64,000 nt of DNA from an uncultured Erysipelotrichaceae bacterium (GCA_946537255.1 CAMNFS010000004.1:1-64000); one strand, 5' to 3'; positions 48,941-57,961 are shown, counted from the stretch's first letter. A program made the numbers and translations. Notes: a model not told the origin generated them from the letters alone.

Positions 48941-50287
48941 GACATATTTCATCCATTGATTGCTGAAATAACGGCCCGCGAACAGAATCAGCTGGATTCC
49001 CTGACTGATCAGAATACTGAGCCAGACTCCCTGCAGTCCCATATGAAAGTAATTGGTGAAAACATACAGGCACAGAGGCTGAATAACCGTTACGCCAACG
49101 GTTGTTCCGATCATGGTGTAACGCACATCGCCAGCGCCGCGCAGAACCGCGGAAAAGATGGTTTTGCTGATCTGAATCGGCAGAATCACCGCAAAATAGA
49201 AGGCAATCATTCTTCCATATCCGGCCATCACGGCATCGTTGGGATAATAGATATTGTAAATCTGCTGATTAAACAACAGCATGATTCCGGAAAATACAGC
49301 CGAGATGATCAGTCCGAACTGAAGGGAACACCAGGTATACTTCTTTGCCTTCTCGATGTCACCCTCGCCAAGACTGCGGCCAAACAGCGCTACCGCCGCT
49401 GCCTGCAGTCCATCCGCAAAAGCAAATCCAAGCGTCATGAAATTCATACCGACCAGGTGTGCCGCAAAGGGATCCGTCCCGACCCGGGCTGTCATGGAAG
49501 ATGTGATCATCATGCCAAGACGGCTCAGAATGTTCTCAGACAGAATTGCTGTACTGATTCCTGCCATATCCTTCGCGTAGCCGATCTCCGGCCGGATTTT
49601 TTCCTGCACAATATACTGCACCTGGACAAAGCTCTTTTCGAGAAACAGCGTCCGTACACTGATGACACAGGCACAGGCAGTTCCAAGAACAGTCGCAATG
49701 GCGGCTCCGATGATTCCAAGAGCCGGAAACCCGAATTTACCATTGATCAGAAGATAGTCAAAAACAAGATTGACGATATTGGAAACAATATTGGTCCGCA
49801 TGGCAAGTCTGGTATTTCCGCTGCCGCGCTGTGCGGCATTGACATACAGAAGCAGCAGATTGAAAATACTTCCGCCCATGATCACCCGGAAATACTGAGC
49901 AGACTTTCCAACAGTTTCCGCGTTCGCCCCGGCCAGGGACATGAAGGTCTCCGCAAACAGAAGGCAGATCACCGTCAGAAGAGCACACATGCATATAACG
50001 ATGAAAAGTCCGGTCACAAACAGTCCGTTGGCATCCCGGCGGTTTTTCTCTCCGACCTTTCTTGCAATCATCAGAGAAATACAGGTATTGATGGCAAAGA
50101 AAAAAGTGAATACAAAAAACTTCGGCTGGTTGGTAATACCGACAGCGGAAACAGAAGCTTTTCCGAGACTTGAAACCATCAGGGTATCAACAATGCCTGC
50201 CAGCGCGACAAGAACGCTTTCAATCACGGCAGGCCATGCCATGTCAAACGTTTCTCTGCTGAAGGATCGCTGTTTGGATTCACTCAT
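48935..50287 (-). CDS. MATE family multidrug/cation efflux transporter
   Basis: Membrane antiporter of 450 aa with twelve helices that exports organic compounds against Na+ or H+. MATE features are ETFDMAWPAVIESVLVALAGIVDTLMVSSLGKASVSAVGITNQP at the start, and VNAAQRGSGNTRLAMRTNIVSNIVNLVFDYLLI at the end of the first half. The second-half counterpart is SAVLRGAGDVRYTMIGTTVGVTVIQPLCLYV. Of the NorM/DinF-like group. GGGAAG lies 10 nt before the ATG, with TATAAT at about 50300-50305 on the minus strand as the probable -10. The substrate is unknown. Confidence 0.95.
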   Translation of the reverse strand: MSESKQRSFSRETFDMAWPAVIESVLVALAGIVDTLMVSSLGKASVSAVGITNQPKFFVFTFFFAINTCISLMIARKVGEKNRRDANGLFVTGLFIVICMCALLTVICLLFAETFMSLAGANAETVGKSAQYFRVIMGGSIFNLLLLYVNAAQRGSGNTRLAMRTNIVSNIVNLVFDYLLINGKFGFPALGIIGAAIATVLGTACACVISVRTLFLEKSFVQVQYIVQEKIRPEIGYAKDMAGISTAILSENILSRLGMMITSSMTARVGTDPFAAHLVGMNFMTLGFAFADGLQAAAVALFGRSLGEGDIEKAKKYTWCSLQFGLIISAVFSGIMLLFNQQIYNIYYPNDAVMAGYGRMIAFYFAVILPIQISKTIFSAVLRGAGDVRYTMIGTTVGVTVIQPLCLYVFTNYFHMGLQGVWLSILISQGIQLILFAGRYFSNQWMKYVS

Positions 50288-50351
50288 ACTATATTCTTCC
50301 CGGGAATCATTATATCCAATTCATGCCCTCTTTGGCGCCAGGATCGAAAGA

Positions 50352-50373
50352 AAAAGGATGATTTCATCCTTTT
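50352..50373 (-). terminator. Intrinsic terminator of the methyltransferase-ended operon
   Basis: AAAAGGATGA-TT-TCATCCTTTT on either strand; on the minus strand the 3' arm runs into TTTTTCTTTC, closing the unit that ends with the methyltransferase gene. Confidence 0.75.
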
Positions 50374-50399
50374 CATGGGTTTTCCTGAAAGGTTCGGTT

Positions 50400-51182
50400 T
50401 CAGTCGGAATGATTCATAAGAATCGCAAATCCCGGTGCTTCCCGCCTCATCTGATAGGAAAGCAGTTGTCTCTTTTCCAGGCGGAGTGCCTTTTCATACA
50501 GTTCCGGAAGATGCGTGATCCGCTTTGTCTGAACAATCGCACCGGATATTACGGACAGATCGATTTCCGGCCGGTCGAGAATCCACCTGCCCCTTGCATC
50601 ATCCTTTGCGTTATGGGAGAGGGAAAACAGATCGGCAATACCGGCCCTGCGGTATTCCAGAAGCATTTCGCACGCTTTGAACGATCGGGCACAGAGATCG
50701 ATCAGCCGGTGTACCTCTTCTTTCTTTTCATAAAGAAGAGAATCCATGAATACGGCAATGACATGTCGGGAATGATCCATTTCTTCCAGCCATTGGCCGC
50801 TCATATAGTCACACGGCAGTACATCTTCCCGGATCCGGCATGCCATCAGTCCGTTTCTGAGGTCAATGATCTCCTTATGATCAAGATTCAGATAACGGCA
50901 GTGTCCGTTATCAATAATCGGAAACAGCGTATCAAATCCACATCCGATCCGGATAATCAAAGCGTTCGGATCATGCCGCAGAACAGTCCGGATGGAATCC
51001 GCCGCAATTGCCTCGTAAAGTCCTTCCCTGACCGCTTCATTTTCTGAAAGAGACGGAACGGAAAGAGAATTCCGCCGGACGGTCTCTTCTGCCATCCGGT
51101 CGCGGAAAACAAGCGGATACTTCGCGGATGCGGTTGCTCTGGCACAGAGGTTTCTCAGACTGCGTTCTTCTCTTTCTTCCAT
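50400..51182 (-). CDS. Class I SAM methyltransferase, LCM/PPM1-like
   Basis: Protein of 260 aa resembling leucine-carboxyl-methyltransferase (PF04072) O-methyltransferases, which methylate carboxylates of small molecules or protein C-termini. SAM site: NALIIRIGCGFDTLFPIIDN and the acidic loop YLNLDHKEIIDLRNGL. HVIAVFMDSLLYEKKEEVHRLIDLCARSF is the motif IV region. Bacterial relatives often act in secondary metabolism, but no biosynthetic genes are near; here it follows the VWA gene after 20 bp. The substrate is unknown. Confidence 0.78.
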   Translation of the reverse strand: MEEREERSLRNLCARATASAKYPLVFRDRMAEETVRRNSLSVPSLSENEAVREGLYEAIAADSIRTVLRHDPNALIIRIGCGFDTLFPIIDNGHCRYLNLDHKEIIDLRNGLMACRIREDVLPCDYMSGQWLEEMDHSRHVIAVFMDSLLYEKKEEVHRLIDLCARSFKACEMLLEYRRAGIADLFSLSHNAKDDARGRWILDRPEIDLSVISGAIVQTKRITHLPELYEKALRLEKRQLLSYQMRREAPGFAILMNHSD

Positions 51183-51202
51183 CTTTTCCTCGTTTTCTTC
51201 CG

Positions 51203-51880
51203 TTACTTCCGATGTCTTTTCTGATAATCCTCACGGATCGGCTCCAGCATGGACGCATCCATGAATACCTCATGAAGTTCTTCCGATGAGGATGCCTTTC
51301 TTGCCGCGCTTACAAACTGATTCATGACCCGGTGATTCAGGGCAGTTCCCGCTGCGTCACTTTCGTAGCTGACCGCGTGATTTCTGTCGCCAAGACCGAA
51401 TCTCGATGCAGTACTGACTGCGTCCATATTTGCCCCGAGAAACAGAAATTCCCATCCGGCCTCGGCTTTCTGCTGCTCTACCAGTTTCCTGACTTCCCCA
51501 AAGGAATATTTTCGGGAACTGTTCTCCAATCCATCCGTCATGATCAGAAACAGCGTCTTCTCCGGACGGTCTTCCTGGCGTCCATATTTATGGATCGTTC
51601 TGATATGGTGAATCGCCCCGCCCAAAGCATCCAGCAGAGCTGTACAGCCGCCCACCCGGTAGACAGTCCGGTCCAGCGGTTCTGCCCGTTCAATCGGAAT
51701 GCGGTCATGAACAACCGTTGCTTCACTGTCAAACAGCACGGTGGAAAGAAGCGCTTCTCCTTCCTTTCCCTGCTGTTCCTTCAGCATTGCGTTGAAACCT
51801 CCGATGGTATCTTCTTCCAGTCCGGCCATCGAGCCGCTCCGATCAAGAATGTATACAATTTCTGTCAGTCCCTGTTTCAT
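51203..51880 (-). CDS. VWA domain protein (TerY-like)
   Basis: Protein of 225 aa formed by one von Willebrand A domain without signal or membrane segment. The metal-ion-dependent adhesion site is complete: DRSGSM (residues 13-18), a Thr in GGCTALLDALG and Asp in MTDGLENSS. It is similar in size and pattern to TerY-type VWA proteins, which sit in tellurite/phage-stress loci together with macro or kinase/phosphatase proteins. GAGAGGAT precedes the ATG. A pair of hairpins separates it from the macro gene. Probably a protein-interaction scaffold. Confidence 0.85.
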   Translation of the reverse strand: MKQGLTEIVYILDRSGSMAGLEEDTIGGFNAMLKEQQGKEGEALLSTVLFDSEATVVHDRIPIERAEPLDRTVYRVGGCTALLDALGGAIHHIRTIHKYGRQEDRPEKTLFLIMTDGLENSSRKYSFGEVRKLVEQQKAEAGWEFLFLGANMDAVSTASRFGLGDRNHAVSYESDAAGTALNHRVMNQFVSAARKASSSEELHEVFMDASMLEPIREDYQKRHRK

Positions 51881-51896
51881 GTCATATCCTCTCTTT

Positions 51897-51948
51897 CTGA
51901 TCCCATCGTACCGATGGATCAGGAAGAGAAGGTCGCCCGTCGGGCGAC
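51897..51948 (-). repeat. Two consecutive stem-loops between the macro and VWA genes
   Basis: Right after the macro stop on the minus strand comes GTCGCCC/GGGCGAC (51932-51938 and 51942-51948, 3-nt loop). CTGATCCCATCG with CGATGGATCAG (51897-51922, one bulge) follows. There is no long T-run behind either, so they look like RNA processing or protective structures, or a partial attenuator, rather than a full terminator. Confidence 0.55.
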
Positions 51949-51955
51949 ATTTTCA

Positions 51956-52984
51956 TCAGGCCAGAATCGGTTCGTCATGCTCAAACAGAGACAGATTGAT
52001 TTCATTGACATCATATACTCCCTGGGTAATGAAATACTGTACGATCAGATCCGAGCGGCTGCTCGGACTCAGGGCATATCCTGCTCTGGCAAGCAGATCC
52101 GTGGTTTCATCCATGGAAAGATTCAGGGCAACCGCAAGGGCGAGAACCGTATTTTTCTTCGGATGATATTTGGGATTGGAACGGATCTTGGAAAACAGTT
52201 TCCGGTCAAGATTGGCACGGTGATACACCTCCGGATCCGTATACCCTTTCCTGTCAATCCAGTTCAGAAGGCTTTCCTGAAAGGTCTCTCCCAGCTGGTC
52301 GATCATGCTTTCAAGCTCGCAGGAAGCCGCTTCCATCGCTTCTTCCCTGCCGTAATTTTTCAGGCTGATATCCGAATGGAAGAGAGCGCTGACCGGGGCG
52401 GAACCCGGTTTTCGCCGTCTTTCCTGCCGGTATTCATTCCGAATGGCGTTTTCGACATAGTGTTCGTCGAGATAGGAATCCACACCCCGGTAGATCCGAT
52501 CGGATATTTCAAAGGATGATCGGTCAAACACGGCAATCGTGATCTTCATATCATGATCCAGCAGATAGCGGGAACTTTCTTCAATCAGAATATGCAGAGA
52601 ATCTTCACGGGGATATCCGTTGGATCCCGTCCCAAGCAGAGGCATGGCAACTGAACGAAGATTCTTCCGTTCGGCTTCCTCAAAAATCCTTTCCGCGCAT
52701 TGATGGAGATAATCGAGACACTCTCGGCGTCTTTCCTCCTGATAAACCGGATAAACCGCGTGGATAATCCATCTGGCCGGAAGATTGAATCCTTCTGTCA
52801 CAAAAACAGTCCCAGGCTCCACGGATCCGATCCGGATTCTTTCCTTCAGAAGGCGTTCCTTCCCTGCTGCCGCATAGACCGCGGATTCAGATCCGCTTCC
52901 GATGATCGGATGCGGATTAGCCGTGCAGACGATCGCGTCCGCATGAATCCTGGTAATATCTTCACGTATGATTGATAATGGCAT
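51956..52984 (-). CDS. Macro-domain protein with C-terminal helix-turn-helix-like domain
   Basis: Protein of 342 aa. Residues 1-165 form a macro domain: IIREDITRIHADAIVCTANPHPIIGSGSESAVYAAAG is the ADP-ribose pocket (a divergent form of NAAN..L.GGGGVDGAIH), and VAMPLLGTGSNGYPREDSL is the second loop. Macro domains bind or remove ADP-ribose. After a basic linker (YRQERRRKPGSAP) the C-terminal 110 residues, FQESLLNWIDRKGYTDPEVYHRANLDRKLFSKIRSN to NLSMDETTDLLARAGYALSPSSRSD, look like an XRE-type helical domain seen in other bacterial signalling proteins. It may couple ADP-ribose signals to regulation. 8 bp downstream of the small MscS gene. Confidence 0.82.
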   Translation of the reverse strand: MPLSIIREDITRIHADAIVCTANPHPIIGSGSESAVYAAAGKERLLKERIRIGSVEPGTVFVTEGFNLPARWIIHAVYPVYQEERRRECLDYLHQCAERIFEEAERKNLRSVAMPLLGTGSNGYPREDSLHILIEESSRYLLDHDMKITIAVFDRSSFEISDRIYRGVDSYLDEHYVENAIRNEYRQERRRKPGSAPVSALFHSDISLKNYGREEAMEAASCELESMIDQLGETFQESLLNWIDRKGYTDPEVYHRANLDRKLFSKIRSNPKYHPKKNTVLALAVALNLSMDETTDLLARAGYALSPSSRSDLIVQYFITQGVYDVNEINLSLFEHDEPILA

Positions 52985-52992
52985 GATTCACC

Positions 52993-53781
52993 TCAGTTTT
53001 TTGCATGCATGTCGAGCTGCGGATAAGGAATGACAATTCCTGCCTGATGCAGATCACGCTGAATGATCCGCAGTGCTTCCCGGCGGAGATCCGGCATCTG
53101 ATCCGGTGCGCAGAAGAAACGGATTTTGTAAATTATGCAGGAATCGCGGAACTCATGCACCCCTTTGTAAATACATTCCGAAATTCCCTCGACTTCCGCA
53201 ATATGCACGCAGGTCTCCTGCAGCGTAAGGTTGATATGTTCCGGATCATCCTCATAGGAAAGACCGATATCGATGTCATTCTGTCTCGATTTTCTTGTGA
53301 CATTGTCAATATTCCGATTGGCAATAATATGCATGTCATGGGTATAGATATCATCGATCCGTACGCTTCTTGCGGACATGGCGGTTACCTTTCCGGTAAT
53401 GTCGTGGAATACGATCGTGTCCCCGACATCAAAGTAGTTGTCCTGAGAAAGATGAATTCCATTGACAATATCCCTCAGCAGATCCTGCATGGCAAGACCT
53501 ACCACCGCGGAGAGAACACTCAGAAACGCTGCCAGCGTGGTAAGACGGATGCCGTTGATATGGAGAATTGTCATGACCATGATGACAACCAGGCTGCCCT
53601 GAATCAGCCGGTAGATCATATGGGAAATCTGTGAGATTCTCTGATCCGGCCGGATGATCTTCTCTTTCCTCAGCCGCTTGTATGCGGAAGAGACCAGATG
53701 ATTGGCAAACAGATACAGCGCCAGGACAATAATGGAACCGATAAACGCAGGAGACTGCACATAACTGACGATTTCATTCAT
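52993..53781 (-). CDS. Small-conductance mechanosensitive channel, MscS family
   Basis: Protein of 262 aa. Helices at about 13-30, 58-75 and 80-105; the last is the pore helix, with AAFLSVLSAVVGLAMQDLLRDIVNGIHL. The beta domain is FDVGDTIVFHDITGKVTAMSARSVRI with HDMHIIANRNI. The C-terminal cage region is INLTLQETCVHIAEVEGISE. Opens on membrane tension to release solutes. AGGGAGG precedes the ATG. It lies between the sensor-channel gene and the macro gene on the same strand, so it is probably co-expressed. Confidence 0.93.
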   Translation of the reverse strand: MNEIVSYVQSPAFIGSIIVLALYLFANHLVSSAYKRLRKEKIIRPDQRISQISHMIYRLIQGSLVVIMVMTILHINGIRLTTLAAFLSVLSAVVGLAMQDLLRDIVNGIHLSQDNYFDVGDTIVFHDITGKVTAMSARSVRIDDIYTHDMHIIANRNIDNVTRKSRQNDIDIGLSYEDDPEHINLTLQETCVHIAEVEGISECIYKGVHEFRDSCIIYKIRFFCAPDQMPDLRREALRIIQRDLHQAGIVIPYPQLDMHAKN

Positions 53782-53972
53782 ACTATCAAACCTCCCTGTT
53801 AGTCATAAATAACGGAGTGCCAAAGCCGCTCAGGTTACTGAAAAAAGAATTGATCAGACCGTCATTCCGGTTTCTTCGGAAAGAGAATACAAATCGGACC
53901 CAAGACATGGAACAGATGCATGCGCTGTCTGGCGTATCCTTACGCGGAAGAAAGAGGGCTGCATTCCCTGCA

Positions 53973-56957
53973 TCAGGCAAGAGGAATATTGTTTCTCTGC
54001 AGGATTTCCTTGATCTTCCAGTTCAGCAGGTCTTCTGTTTCCCCGCGGTAGCGTTCCGCTACTTCGGCCTGCACCCGGCAGAGCATTGTGCCTTTTTCAA
54101 GGGCATGGATACCAAGGAAAACCGGATCCTTCAGGATCATCGGATACTGCGGACGGATTTCCTTCAGTTCACGGTTCAGTGTCTCGGCAAGAAAATTAAT
54201 ATCCACTGTATTGGGTACGAGGAAGCTGGTGATGGCATAGGAATTCCTATTCGTCATATTCAGAACACTGGACAGATTCCGGTTGTTGATAATCTTGACA
54301 TTTTTTGTCCAGGATACAATCTTGGTTGTGCGGATGCCGATCTCCTTTACCATTCCCATGAAGCCATTGACTTCAACGATATCACCCACCTGAAAATCCC
54401 CTTCAAAAATGATGAACAGACCGGCAAGGATATCCGTAATCAGATCCTTTGCGCCCATACCTATGACAAGTCCCATGATTCCCACGGAAGCAACCAGAGC
54501 ACGGATATCAAATCCAAGCCGCAGAAGACAGATGTAGAGAATCAGAAGCACGGAAAACAGCTTGATCGTACTGCTCATAAGACGGCAGAAGGTTTCACCC
54601 CGCGGCTGCATCAGCTGCGAAAGCAGATTCAGCACAAGGACGATGACCGTTACAAGGATCGTTCCGCAGACAATCGTAACAAGCACGGATGTCACCGAAA
54701 ATACATTGATGCCGCTGCCGTGGGAAATGGACATGCTGTAGGTAATGACAGAACGGAAGTTTTCGCTCTTCAGATAAAACAGAACCATAAAGAAAGCCGC
54801 GACTGCAACCAGAAGATGAATGATCGAAGACACCTTCTCTTCCGGCAGCATCTCCTTCCATTCCTGGCGGAAATCAGAGGCAGAAGTTCTTTTCTTCCTG
54901 GGACTGATGGAAAAGATATTCTGATCCCTGTCGCTGTTGTAATAAATATCGATAAGCTTTGGATTGACTACGATCGTATCGTTTCTCGCACAGTATACGG
55001 TTGTCTTTTTCCCGTGTTTTGCCCGCATCACAAACAGGCAGATACAGAAGCAGAGCACGGAAAACAGAACCGCAGTCAGGGTAATCTCAGTACGCCCGAG
55101 AAACGCATTATTGTATGGCTGCCCGACGAAGACAAGATATGGATCCATCTTCCGGTTGGTCGCGTAGTAGGAATTATACGCAAGGTTCACCTTTCCGGTA
55201 TAGTACGGGTTCAGCATCTCTTCCCGGTAACCGTCATAATCCTCCAGGGAAGTGCCGATGGTATCCTTCTCCGGACAGTGTACAATCGTCCTGTTTTCAG
55301 GATTCAGAACAATGAACGAGTTAATGCCGTTATTGACCCGCTCGGAGATGATATAGCTGATATCGGAATGTTCGATCGCCTGCTTCTGCTTATCAGCCCG
55401 GAATACAGCCTGAAGAATGCCATAGGGATTGTTTTCCTCATCAGTAAGCAGAACCCCGACAGGAAGAACATAACCGCTTCCCCATGGATCCTTGATGACA
55501 TCTCCTGTAAGGTATGGACGCCCCTTCTGAAGATCCGTAAAATGAATGACGTTTTCCGTATTTTCTTCGGAGGCAGTGATATCCTCCAGCACAAGATTGG
55601 TCAGAGTTCCGCTTCCATACATTTCCTTCCCGTCCATATCAAAGACCACAACGCGCTCGAGATTAAAGGAATCACTGATCTTCGAAATTTCGGTCCGGTT
55701 TCTACAGGATGGATTTTCAAAAATATATCCGGCTAAGATTTGGGTGGTTTCCAGAAACTGATTCTTACTGGTGTTCAGATAATGATCCTGTTCATTATGC
55801 ATTTCCTGTATGGTTGCCTGCAGGAGGCTGATCTCCTGATCCGCGCCGGTGATCAGTGTGGAGATGGAGGAAAGCGTATCGATATAGTATACAAATCCTC
55901 CCACTGCCAGAAGACCGATAAAGCCGATGATCAGGGTTTTGTAGCGGATGGCAGACGGGGTGTAGGAACTGTCAGTGACGCCAACGCTGCGGTACTGCCG
56001 GTTATAGTACACATAGGTGCTCTCCAGAATCAGGATACAGAAGAAAAATACGGTCACCAGCAGTGCCTGTGTCGCTGAGGAGGAAATCACCGGAGAAAGA
56101 TCCGAGATACTGTAGATGTAACGACCAGTGCGTTCATAAACAGTTCTGCTGGAAAAATACAGTTTTCCCTTTCCGGCATGGATTCCCAGATCAAACCGGT
56201 CTGATTCGGACAGGTACTGATTCTGTTCATTTCCGAATACCTCATGGATCTTTTTCCCGATCAGTGACTGATCCTTTGCAAAAACGATTTCTTCGTTTTG
56301 ATCTACCAGTAATGCCGAAAGATGATCCGTGGTCTTGGTGACAAACAGCTGCTCGTAATCCTCTTCATGATTCAGCTCCTTCAGCAGACTTTCAAAACTG
56401 TACTGAAACACAATCCAGGAGTCATTGTCGATTCTCCTTCCGCAATGGGTCAGGAAAACGGAATCGGTGAGGGAATCGTATGTCGGTTCTTCAACAAAGG
56501 GTTCCCAGCTCTCTTTGTCAATTTTGGTCAGAAATCCGGTTTTCTGAAATGAGCGTGTCTGAGCAACGACGTTCCCATTCCGGTCAATGATGGCGGCTTT
56601 CAGATTCTGAAACGGAATCAGAAGAGAATCCATCAGATATTCCTGATTCATTTCCGTCGGATTGTTTCTCTTTGACTCATATTCATACAGAACAAAAGTC
56701 GTACGCTGCAAGTAGGATTCGCGTATGATATCATTGAGAATCACATCATTTTCATCCAGGGTTTCAAGTGCCTGAATGGTGTTTTCCGTGTGATCAATAT
56801 TTATGGAAACCTGACGTGCCATGGAAATAGAAAGATCGGTCAGAAACAGAATGGCGCCGACGGCCAGAGATAAAAGCAGGTCAATCAGGATGACCCTGCG
56901 TACGGAAAGATAATATGCAGTACCTTTTTCCTTTTCTTTTTTCTGAATCGGCTCCAT
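53973..56957 (-). CDS. MscS-type channel fused to two extracellular Cache-like sensor domains
   Basis: Protein of 994 aa. The basic N-terminus and first helix (about 20-42) lead to an extracellular domain (43-300) with the Cache-like strands LKAAIIDRNGNVVAQT and SALLVDQNEEIVFAKDQSLIGKKI. Two helices (about 305-325 and 343-365) lead to a second extracellular domain (370-640) with VVVFDMDGKEMYGSG and SFIVLNPENRTIVHCPEKDTIGTSLEDY, again Cache-like. After more helices comes the MscS core: IRALVASVGIMGLVIGMGAKDLITDILAGLFIIFEG (pore helix) and VGDIVEVNGFMGMVKEIGIRTTKI (beta domain, about 840-875). The start at 56957 has GGGAG; 56981 lacks one. I know of no standard family with two Cache-like units on MscS. 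Confidence 0.85.
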   Translation of the reverse strand: MEPIQKKEKEKGTAYYLSVRRVILIDLLLSLAVGAILFLTDLSISMARQVSINIDHTENTIQALETLDENDVILNDIIRESYLQRTTFVLYEYESKRNNPTEMNQEYLMDSLLIPFQNLKAAIIDRNGNVVAQTRSFQKTGFLTKIDKESWEPFVEEPTYDSLTDSVFLTHCGRRIDNDSWIVFQYSFESLLKELNHEEDYEQLFVTKTTDHLSALLVDQNEEIVFAKDQSLIGKKIHEVFGNEQNQYLSESDRFDLGIHAGKGKLYFSSRTVYERTGRYIYSISDLSPVISSSATQALLVTVFFFCILILESTYVYYNRQYRSVGVTDSSYTPSAIRYKTLIIGFIGLLAVGGFVYYIDTLSSISTLITGADQEISLLQATIQEMHNEQDHYLNTSKNQFLETTQILAGYIFENPSCRNRTEISKISDSFNLERVVVFDMDGKEMYGSGTLTNLVLEDITASEENTENVIHFTDLQKGRPYLTGDVIKDPWGSGYVLPVGVLLTDEENNPYGILQAVFRADKQKQAIEHSDISYIISERVNNGINSFIVLNPENRTIVHCPEKDTIGTSLEDYDGYREEMLNPYYTGKVNLAYNSYYATNRKMDPYLVFVGQPYNNAFLGRTEITLTAVLFSVLCFCICLFVMRAKHGKKTTVYCARNDTIVVNPKLIDIYYNSDRDQNIFSISPRKKRTSASDFRQEWKEMLPEEKVSSIIHLLVAVAAFFMVLFYLKSENFRSVITYSMSISHGSGINVFSVTSVLVTIVCGTILVTVIVLVLNLLSQLMQPRGETFCRLMSSTIKLFSVLLILYICLLRLGFDIRALVASVGIMGLVIGMGAKDLITDILAGLFIIFEGDFQVGDIVEVNGFMGMVKEIGIRTTKIVSWTKNVKIINNRNLSSVLNMTNRNSYAITSFLVPNTVDINFLAETLNRELKEIRPQYPMILKDPVFLGIHALEKGTMLCRVQAEVAERYRGETEDLLNWKIKEILQRNNIPLA

Positions 56958-57028
56958 CTCTGTCTCCCTTGAAAGATGCATTTATCATATCGAATCCAAT
57001 GCCGGATCGGCAAGTCTGCCCGGATCCC

Positions 57029-57961
57029 TCATTCTTTCTGCTTTGAAGGGACTGTTACAGACAGATCCTCGCTGTCCAGATTGCCCGGATGGCATTTCCG
57101 GTAGCTGTCAATCATCTGCCGGCTCGCGACATGGGTGTAGATTTCGGTGGTACGGATATCCGAATGTCCCAGCATCTCCTGAATGGATCTCAGATCCGCG
57201 CCGCCCTGCAGAAGATGGGTTGCATAGCTGTGGCGCAGCTTATGAGGGGTAATGTGTTCCTGAAATCCCAGAGCGGCACATTTCTCCCGCAGAAGCTTTT
57301 CCACGGATTCCCTGGTCACCTTCCGACCGAACCGGTTCACAAAGAACAGATTGCTTTTCCGCTTCATGAATACCGGCCGGACCGTAAAGCAGTATTTTGA
57401 AATCACTTCCGCTGAGCCCTTCGGCAGCGGTACGATCCGTTCCTTATTTCCCTTGCCAAGCACTCTGACAAAACCAGTGTCAAGATCCACCCGGTTCATC
57501 GTGAGATCGCACGCTTCAGAAATCCGCAGACCGCAGGCATAGATCATTTCCAGCAGGGCATGCTGAAACAGCTGCCGGGGATCACTGTCATCAAAGGAAT
57601 CCATAAGCGTCCGGATCTGATTGATGGTTGCGTACACCGGAAGCGATTTCTCACCGCGGTGAATTTCCAGATTCTGAGAAGGATCATTTTCATCAAACAG
57701 AAAATTCAGATATCGATGAAAGGAACGGATGGAAGCAGCCATGCGGCCGATGCTGGTTCCCTTCTTGTCCTCACTCTGCTCAAGAATGAACCCTTCGGTC
57801 ATATCCTCCTTGATCTGTTTGGTGTCCTTGATCCCCTGTTCCGCAAGAAATGCCGCATACTGTTTCAGATCATTCTCATACCCGGCAATCGTACGGGGAG
57901 ATTTTCCCTGATTGATCGTGAGATCCGCAAGATAGCGGCTCATCGCCTTATCTATTTTCAT
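57029..57961 (-). CDS. xerD: Tyrosine recombinase XerD
   Basis: Site-specific recombinase of 310 aa that resolves chromosome dimers at dif. The N-terminal SAM-like domain begins MSRYLADLTINQGKSPRTIAGYENDL. The catalytic residues are in ACGLRISEACDL (Arg), LGKGNKERIVPL (Lys), HKLRHSYATHLL (His-x-x-Arg) and LGHSDIRTTEIYTHV (His and nucleophile Tyr). I chose ATG 57961 (GAGG 7 nt upstream); an earlier GTG is in frame at 57973. It overlaps dinB by 14 nt. Size and motifs fit XerD better than a phage integrase. Confidence 0.93.
   Translation of the reverse strand: MKIDKAMSRYLADLTINQGKSPRTIAGYENDLKQYAAFLAEQGIKDTKQIKEDMTEGFILEQSEDKKGTSIGRMAASIRSFHRYLNFLFDENDPSQNLEIHRGEKSLPVYATINQIRTLMDSFDDSDPRQLFQHALLEMIYACGLRISEACDLTMNRVDLDTGFVRVLGKGNKERIVPLPKGSAEVISKYCFTVRPVFMKRKSNLFFVNRFGRKVTRESVEKLLREKCAALGFQEHITPHKLRHSYATHLLQGGADLRSIQEMLGHSDIRTTEIYTHVASRQMIDSYRKCHPGNLDSEDLSVTVPSKQKE

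Noticed and set aside
48896-50173. 425-codon open frame opposite the MATE gene
   Set aside because: Antisense shadow; it is hydrophilic and low-complexity, with no family pattern, while the minus strand encodes a complete MATE protein with promoter and terminator.
53786-53980. 64-codon minus-strand frame filling the gap between the two channel genes
   Set aside because: It would start with TTG without a ribosome-binding site and has no domain-like pattern. The fit to the gap is noted, but support is too weak.
53817-55736. 639-codon open frame opposite the sensor-channel gene
   Set aside because: Antisense shadow of the MscS-fusion gene; no ribosome-binding site or recognisable domain.
57029-57961. 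Phage integrase
   Set aside because: Length, SAM-like N-domain and repair-operon context fit XerD; no phage genes or att repeats are nearby.
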